Source of the DNA: Onthophagus taurus
Taxonomy: Eukaryota; Arthropoda; Insecta; Coleoptera; Scarabaeidae
Length of the DNA: 64,000 bases
Reading direction: 5' to 3'
Assembly (NCBI RefSeq): GCF_036711975.1
Contig: NC_091966.1
Coordinates: forward strand, 36,463,501 to 36,527,500
A program made the translations under genes and the position numbers. The notes below the pieces were generated by a model. That model had not been told where the DNA came from and searched no databases. It saw nothing but the letters and a program-made list of their open reading frames with translations. Positions 52,701 to 61,700 of this stretch are shown here, piece after piece. Numbering within the stretch: position 1 is the stretch's first letter; each line of letters begins with the position of its first letter.

Positions 52701-55700
52701 TTTGTTTTTTGGTTCGTGTCTCTAAGTGCATTCGTTCATTTTTAAGAGCAAAATGAATTTGTCACTAACAATTTACTTAAGATACGTTACTTTTTAATAA
52801 GGTGGCCTTGTTCATTGTTATTTTAATGACAGTTTGATAGCATCAGTTTATGAGACAACCAATGAAAAGAAAAAAGTTAAGAAAAGCAAGCAAGAAAAGA
52901 AAAAATTAAAAAGACAGAAAATAAGAAAATTTATTAATGCAAAATAATTCAATTCTAACCTAAAACGTAACGCTATGTACCACTTTTTTACAATACAGTT
53001 ATTTTAGTATTTTGTGTTACGACCTCTAGCTCTTATCACAGCTTCCATACATCGATTCATGCTGTCGATAACATTACAGATGGACTGCTGTGTAATGTTT
53101 TGCCATTCTTCTTGAAGAACTATTCGCAGTTCATGTACAAAGAAGAAGCTGGAGTTACTTCGCGGTCTCTCACCCGCCTACCAAGTATATCCCACACATG
53201 CTCGATGGGATTTAGATCGGGCGAACATGCTGGCCAGTTCATTTTATTAATACCCACTTCATTGAGGTATTGTGTAACACACATGGCTGTATGAGGCCGT
53301 GCGTTATCCTGCATTAGGATAAAATCATCGCCTATAAACTCAATAAAGGGTTGCACGTAATTAACCAATATTTCCTCGATATATCGGTGGGCAGTTAATG
53401 ATCCATCGATGATGACCAAATCAGTGCAGGCTACCCGGCTTATTTCTGCTCACACCATTACTGAACCACCTCCATAACTCAGACGGGGGCTGAATGTTCA
53501 TTCCGCAAACCTTTCTCCATTTCTTCTCCACACTCTTTTCCGCCCATTTGGAGAATGTAAGCAGAACCTGGATTCATCGGTAAAGAGGATATTGTTGCAT
53601 TGCCTCAAATCTCAATGTAAGTGTTAGGTGGTAAATTGTAGTCTAGCCACCCTGTGGCGCGGAAGCAATTTGGGTCCAACTGCTGGTTTGCAAGCTTTTA
53701 ACCCAGATTCCTTTGGTCTTCTTCTTCTGCGAATTGTCCACGCACTCACATTTGTACCTCGGACCTGTCGAAGCTCATTTTTCATCTGTACTGACGTTAA
53801 ATGACGAATCTGCAATGCTATAACACTTATAAATCTGTCATCAACAGCAGTGGTTTTTCGTTTTCTACCACTTCCTGCCTTTCCCTTATTTCTTCCAGTT
53901 TGTGTAAAACGTTCTACTACTCTTTTAATAGTGGAGCGATGAACATGAAGGATTCTTGCACCATATTCATAATTACGCCCATTTTCAACAAGAGCAACAA
54001 CTTTAATTTTCAGCATTTAAAACCATGGTACTAATCTTCTGTACAAAAAATCACTGCCCAACTGTCATTAGAATAACAACGAGCAAAGCCACCTTATTAA
54101 AAAGTAACGTATCTTAAGTAAATTGTTAATGACAAATTTCGCTCTTAAAAATTAACGAATGCACTTAGAGACATGAACCAAAAAAAGTTTGCGTTTTTTT
54201 TTGCACCTGAGTGTAGTTCTAGGTCTAGTGTTAGTTCTAGTTTTAATTGTTATTCAGTGTTAGACTGTTGTTTATTTTTATTGAAGTAAAACTATAACTA
54301 ACACTAAATCTAGAACTAAAAACATTCAGGTTTATCCGTCTTAAGAGATGCGCGGCTAAACCCGAATGTTTCTAATTCTAGGTCTAGTGTTAGTTGTAGT
54401 CCTCGGGTTAGCTCTAGTTTTAGTTGTTATTCAGCGCTAGATTGTTGTATATTTTTATTGAACTAAAAGTAGATGAAAAACATAAAAGAAAACTAAAAGG
54501 CATAAACATATATTGGGTATTTGATGGCAAATACCTAAGTAATTTGCGCCACTCGGACGATGTAGTCCTTATTTCGGATAGCCTTGAAGAGATGAAACTG
54601 ATGCTGAACTGTGTACAAGAAGTGTGTTCAAGAGTTGGACTAAATATCAACATGGAGAAATCAAAATTTATGACAAATCTTGTTCCCAGCTCTAATATTA
54701 CAGCTATGTATATCTTAGCCATGAGGTTCGTGTATCGAGAGAATCGTGTATCAAGCGAACTAACCAGAAGGATCACACTTGCATGGACAGCCTACGCGAA
54801 ACTTAGAGACATCTTCAAGAGCGATATTCCTATATATTTGAAAAGAAAGACTTTCGATCAATGTGTGCTTCCGGTTATGACATACGGCTCCGAAACTTTA
54901 ACATTAACGGTGGCCACTGCTAGGAGGCTCAAAGTAATGCAAAGAAAGATGGAAAGGCCGATGCTGGGTGTAATCCTGAGGGACCACATACGAAATGAAG
55001 AACTCGCGTAAATGATGTGGTCAACATTATGGCAAAGCTCAAGTGGAACTGGGAGAATGAATTAGCTGTGGACAAAACGATTATTTGAATGGAGACCGCG
55101 AGCGGACAGACGAAGTAGAGGAAGATCGCCTACACGCTGAACGGACGACGTCAAAAGAATGACCAACAATTGGATTCAAACAGCATAGAATAGAATCGAA
55201 TGGAACAGAACAGGGGAGGCCTATGTCCAACACTGGACGCAGCGGGCTGCTTGATGATGAAAATTATAACTTCAAAATTGTATGCATCAAATTTTTTTAA
55301 TTATAACGGACACTCCCTTCTCCGTATTAGTCCGTTATACCGAGGTTTTACTGTATTAAATTAGATTGTAAACGTAATTTTGGATTAAGAATCAATTTTT
55401 TTTTCAGAACATTTATTAAAAAAATCGTTGACGGTGGTGGACCAGTTTCATTCACACTTAGAGCCGATGAAGTTCATTAGGAGGGAAATCCTCGAGGACC
55501 AGGTAATTGATTACATTAGCCAAGGTTTACGACGACATAATGGAATTTTCGTTTGAGCTTTATAACGAGCTTTTTCGGGTTTCTACAACAGAAATACAGT
55601 TATTTTTAGCTTAACTAAATGCAGGCGGGTCCTTCGAAATGAGCGGCAACTTCGCCTCGTTATAATTCGAGGACTTATTGCGAACACAAATTGCTTTTAA

Positions 55701-58700
55701 AAGATTCAAAGATTGTCGATGTTGGCGAACAGTTTCGATATTACGGTTCACGTTATTATTTCGAGACGATTAAACAAACTTCTTCATCAACACGGTAGTA
55801 CTTCAATTTTCGGAATTAGAAAGTAATTATCCTTTGTTTTCTTAATAACGCCGGGCGAACAATGGTGCGTTGGAAGGCCGGTCGTCATGTACATTGTGTA
55901 TTGTTTGGAATTTTGCAGAATTCAACTTCGCGTCTACAACTTTTGTTCCGTCCTCTTATTTTTGTTAAGAAATATTATTTGAAATGTATTTTATATTTAA
56001 ATTATTTTAATTATTCGAAAAGCAATTGTTGGGAAAGTCAATATACAGTCGAAGAAAGAAATAAAACGAGATTCGCATAAATCTAAAGGGGCAATATGCC
56101 CCCCGTTGCAAACCACTCGACCATCCAATATTTACTGCACGTCACCTACGGAAATGGACAGTTTTATTGCAGCAAAAAAATTATTTATTTCGAACAACAT
56201 GCATCTTATACAGAAAGAAAGGCGTAATTAAACCCAGTTGAAACTACAACTTTGTTTATTTTTATTGAAACAGGAGGGTCATTAACCAGATTACTTAACT
56301 TATCTAAATATTTGGTGTGAAGAAAGACACTTCCTTCCTATAACGCACCAGTTCACACGATTTTACACCGAGATAATTCTTTTCCTCTTATCTTTTCCAG
56401 ATTTCCTTTAGTTATGCAAAAACGAAAGACGAATGGAACGTAGTAAAAATAGAAGGATTCGATAGAAAATACGATCAAAACAGGTAAGATTCTTATTTTC
56501 AATTTACGCTTATTTGATCGCCGCACAGGTGTTGTTACGTTTTGTTAAGATATGTTGTCGCGTTACGTCTTCACCGTTATTGCCGTTGAGATGTCGACTT
56601 TCCCGTGCTTACTACCGGAGCAATTTCCCTATTAATTCGCCCTCGTCGTTTCTTTGCTTACCTTCGCAACAGATAACTATCGCGTCGTTTCAACAGCCCG
56701 CGGGCGCAGCGTTGTGCCAAGGAAGTGATATTTTACGGCGTGATGACGGAAGCGGTAGATAAAGAACGCAATAACGCCGGGATGATTCATTTTTGCTTTT
56801 GTAATAGGAATTTCTAGTTACTTATTCTCTTTAATAACTTTAATTAGCATAATCAGTATCTTATTTATAGTTATTGTGTTGTATATTTATTAGCTTATTA
56901 CTACATAAAAGATAGAAACTAATAAGTTAAAAACTAAAAGTACGATTGTGGAATATTTCGTTTTAAGAATGAAGGATTTTAATAAGATAAGAGATTTTTG
57001 GTTGAAAATCAATGATGGTTGGCTTTTGTGTTAATTCTGGAACGCTTAAATAATTAAGTGCTAATTGTCTATATAGCAAATAATCCTTAATCGTCATGAA
57101 AGCCACTAATAAGTAATTAATGATACTTGAAATACGTACACCTACAAATCGATACTTACCACATTCTCACAATTTAGTTAATGAGGTGTGATTTTAAATT
57201 GCAAATTATCCAATTAGGGTATCTCAATAGAAACTTGATATATGTCTACACATTTCTTAATCGTAATCCCATCGTATTTACCCACATTTGATATTGAAAG
57301 TTATCAGAACTTGAAATAATATCTGTTGATCAATAGGAACAATCCCACAATAATACAGATGTATCAGAATGATAACCAATTATATTGAATCATAAAATGA
57401 AACTTTTAAAACACCATTAGTTTCTAACTTATTTAATAATTTGTAAAGCTTCAACTAGCACAAGACTAGGATGGGGATACCCATCTCAAATCCAACCTCA
57501 CGCAAAGCTGATATTTTCAAAATTCTAAAGCATCTTCCAAAATCGCACTTAAGCCAACATAATCTTACTCCATCATCCTTAAATTTCATATTACCAAAAT
57601 CCAAAGAAAGTCTTCTTCACTCAATCCTACAAAATCTCAAAATCAACTTAACCCAACCCAGCACAACTCAACTCGACATCATCTTCACCCAAAATTAATG
57701 TGTTCAAAAGTTGACCAAAATGTTACTCAACCTAAAGATAAAGTTAACGTTGTTTAGCAATTGATATCACGTTAAAACAAAGCTTGCCAGCGCATTGCCT
57801 CGTCCTAACAGGAATTAGCCTCGACAAAATTAAGACGAGAGATTCCAGAATTAAGTAGAGAGATTCTACTTAAGCTGAAGTCTTTTCCGGCCGAGGTTTA
57901 GCAATTGATATCACGTTAAAATAAAGCTTGCCAGCGCTTTGTATCGTTGCAACTGGACTTAACCTCGGCAAATTCTGAACCATAGAGCATTATGGATTTT
58001 ACTTAAGCTGAAGTCGCTTGCGGTCGGAACTTAGCAATTGATATCGCGTTAAAAAAAACAGCACTTTGTATCGTTCCAACAGGAATCAACCTCAGCACAT
58101 TCAAGACCAGAGAACGACGAGTTTTATTTAAGCCGTGGTTGCATGCGGCCAAACCTCAGCAATTGATATCGTGTTAAAACAATGCTTACAAGCGCTTTAT
58201 TTGTTCCAGCAATAATTAGTCTCGGCAAAACCAAGACCACAGAAAACGATGATTTTTATTTAAGCCGAGGTTGCTTGTGGTCGAGGTTCAGTAATTGATA
58301 TCACGTTAAAACAAAGCTTATCAGCGCATTGCACCGTTCCAGCAGGAATTAATATCGGCAAAACCACGGAAAATGATGGATTCTATTTAAGTCGAGGTCG
58401 CTTGCTTTAGCGTTTTCTATCGTCTTAGATGGAATGAATTTCGGAAGAACCAAGACCAGAGAACGATAGATTTTACTTAACCCGATTTTGCTTGTGGCCG
58501 CGACTCAGCGATTGATATCGCGTTGAAACAAAGCTTGCCAACGTTTTTTATTGTTCCAGCAGGAACTAACATTGGCAAAACCAAGACCAGAAAACGTTAG
58601 TTTAGCAACTGACTTTATGTCTACGCTGCCCAACTTGCCGGTATAAATCCTTGGAAATTGTGTAGTTTTGCAGTGATATGATATCAAAGCGTCAAGCGGG

Positions 58701-61700
58701 GCTCGATTAAAGAAAATTTATTGTTTTCTTGTATTTTTTCCCGTATTTTCTTGTAAACTGCTAAGTTCTTTTATATCTATGGCATTTATGTAGGGTCTCC
58801 GACGCAAGCGACCATTATTGTTGCTTTTATTAAATAAAAGTTAGTGTTTATCGTAAAGAAGATTGGTAAAGATTTTATGTGATTTATGACTCAAACCTTT
58901 GCATTAGCTGGTATCTTACATCCTGGTGGATGACGAGTTTTTATATTAGTTGCTGTAACATGCTGCTGACTTCGCCTCTGAACTAATCTTCTGATCATCA
59001 TATTTAAGAATACGTTTCCTTTCGTCTTCGCTGATATTCAAGCTACATTTGCGGGTACATTTTGTGCAATCCTTTGGTTTCATTTCTTTTGCATGAGTAT
59101 GCAAGTGTATGCTAACCCATATTGTAAATTTCTCTTGTTTATGTCTCAAACTTTTCCTAGATATGGAAAAGAGTGGTCCACAATAGAGCATGATTTTCTA
59201 GATGTCTCTGGACCTCTGGATCTCGGAGGATTGGAATTATATTAATACTTCGGATTAGTTGTTGAAAAAGATAATGATCTAGATAATCCTTCACGTTTAT
59301 CATATTGGAGAATTGAAAATAAAACGTAAAAGTCGAAGCAAAGACGTCATATATAAACATCATGATCATCTGACTTGAACTCAACGTGGAATTTTAAAGA
59401 GATTAATATAAGCTAAAAATAAAGGCTGATATATTTAAATATGTGGGTTCATGTAGGATTTGTTCACATTGTGTAGAGCAAGGGACACTAGAGCGTTTAT
59501 ATTTTTCTTTGAAGAACCTTTTTAGCACTAAAATATGAAACATTTAAATCAATATCGGCTGGGTCCAAAACCTTAATATAGTAGCCGATTTAAAAATAGT
59601 TATTAGTGTTGCCATATCAATAAAGTGTTAAATTTGTTTTATGGTTAGGATTAGGTAAATTTTCGATTATGATTGAGAATGGAAGTCAACTTAGATCTTC
59701 TTCTCGTGTTGGAAAATATTCTCTGAATCAAAGGTTTTCATTAATTATATTTAAGTCATTATGTTGAAAGTGGAATATTTGATTCTGACACTAAATCATA
59801 GAGTGTAAGAAGCAGTCAATTATTGAGAAAAATGTTTCTTTTTTAACTAATCTTCAAATTTGTCATAAAATTTAAAGTATTCTCGCAGATATTCGAAGTG
59901 CAATATTAATTGGTTAAGGTTCGGAAAGATATCGGTAAGATAACTTTAAAGTTTTAACCATTCAGCATCAGTTAATCTTCTTTATAATACAAATAAGGAT
60001 CACTAAGAAAAACTAACACCTCATTTCGGAAACCTAGAGGCGAAGCAAAACTTCACTGTGGAACAAGAGCGTGGTGAATTCATCTAATTCTTCACAAAGA
60101 GCGGCAAATATTAAAGATTTCAAATTTAAAGATATACAGGTGTTCATAATATATGCGCAGGACTTCAGGATGTGACAGCTTGTCTACAAATTTGAAAAAT
60201 GGTTTCTATCAACTTACCCTCTAAAATGCACCAATTTAAAAAAAAAATTGTTTTTTGCGAATATCTCCGGAACCGTTTATCGTACAGAAATCAGCGCTTG
60301 TAAGCATTTCATACTCATAATAAGCAAAGTCTTGTGCGCGAAAAATTTTTTTTTGTCATAATTGGTGAAAATTTTGAACGAGTAGTGGTTGTTTTTCTCC
60401 CTAACTTCTACGTCACTGGAAAAAGTACGGTTTTGAGACGCCCATTTGAACCATCAATGTTTTCTACACAAAAAAGGTACTATAGGTCATGAGCTCTAAA
60501 GTAGACCGTTTTCAAGAAAAATCAACTTTTGTTGAAAAACATGGTCAATTTTTTGAAATAAATATGTTATTTTACAATTAAACAAAATTTATGTAAACGT
60601 TAGAATAAGTAACAAAAGCAAGCGTTAACTTCATAATTGCAAAATAAAAAAAATGAAAAAATGATACAAAAGTTGTTTGTATAAATATTTCGCCCATTTC
60701 AGCGTTTGTGTAATAACTTGTATAATTAAACGATAAATTAAACTAGAGGTGTTGTTATATGAAAGGTTTAAAGGACCACTTTTCCTCTGTAATTGTTTTA
60801 TATAAAGCAATTTGAGACGTTTCGGGATCACCTCCCATCTTCAGTCAACAACTAATTACTCATAATCATATCTCAAATCTTGATGTGATGTTTTAAAAAA
60901 CACCATTTTAAAAGTATTTTACATATAGTTCGTTTTTTTTCTATAATACTTGTCAATGTACATTTTTTAGGGTTTTTGTTGGTATTATCCAGGACCCTTA
61001 TAAAATTTATGTTGTTTTCCTGATTTCTAGTAACATTTTCAGTAACTAAATAGTTGAGGTTAAAATACTAATAAATTTTTAGATAAATACGATTTTAATG
61101 AAGTACATATTTGTTGTAAAAACGTGCTACAAAGTAATTAAATAGAACAAAACACCTTTTCTAGGTAAATAAATGACAAATAAACACCCCACAAAATTTT
61201 GTATGCACCTTTTCTTTTTGAATAACGAAAGCTCAAACGTCAGTGTGACATATTTATTTCAAAACATGATAAAACAAAACTCCCTGTTAATTTTGCCAAC
61301 TTTACAACAATTTGGTAGGTGTTATAGAAAAAAAATGAACTATACATGGTACCTTCAGTATCTTTTTTGTGTAGAAAACATCGACGGTCCCCCTTCAAAA
61401 TCTTCACCAATTATGACTTTAAAAAAAAATTTTCTCGCACAAAACTTAACTCATTATGAGTAGAAAATTACAAACGCTGTTTTCTGTATACTGAACGATT
61501 TTTTTTATTAAATTTCAACACCCTGTATCTCGAAAATGGTGCATTTTAGAGGGTAAGTTGATAGAAACTTTTTTCAAATTTTTAGACAAGCTATCACATC
61601 CTGAAGTCCTGCGCATTTATTGTGAAACACCCTGTATATTGAAAGTGTGAATTTTATATTATTACTAACTTTTCGGCCATCGTGCATTCAACTACCTAGC

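Larger units (their letters stand above)
52125..55355. mobile_element. Composite pogo-like element filling fringe intron 7
   Basis: The left end is CAGTGAAAACTCGATATAAC plus GGAC from 52127; the right end, read on the other strand, is CAGTAAAACCTCGGTATAAC plus GGAC ending at 55353. They match at 21 of 24 positions and are flanked by TA on both sides, as for pogo/Tc1-group insertions. Inside are CTAG-rich palindromes, a Tc1-type element and an RTE fragment. No pogo transposase is visible, so the frame element is non-autonomous. It lies 30 bp after the donor and 52 bp before the acceptor of intron 7. Confidence 0.8.

Noticed and set aside
57751..58620. CRISPR-like array
   Set aside because: Units have no constant repeat with variable spacers, the whole unit drifts, and the genome is eukaryotic; it is a satellite.
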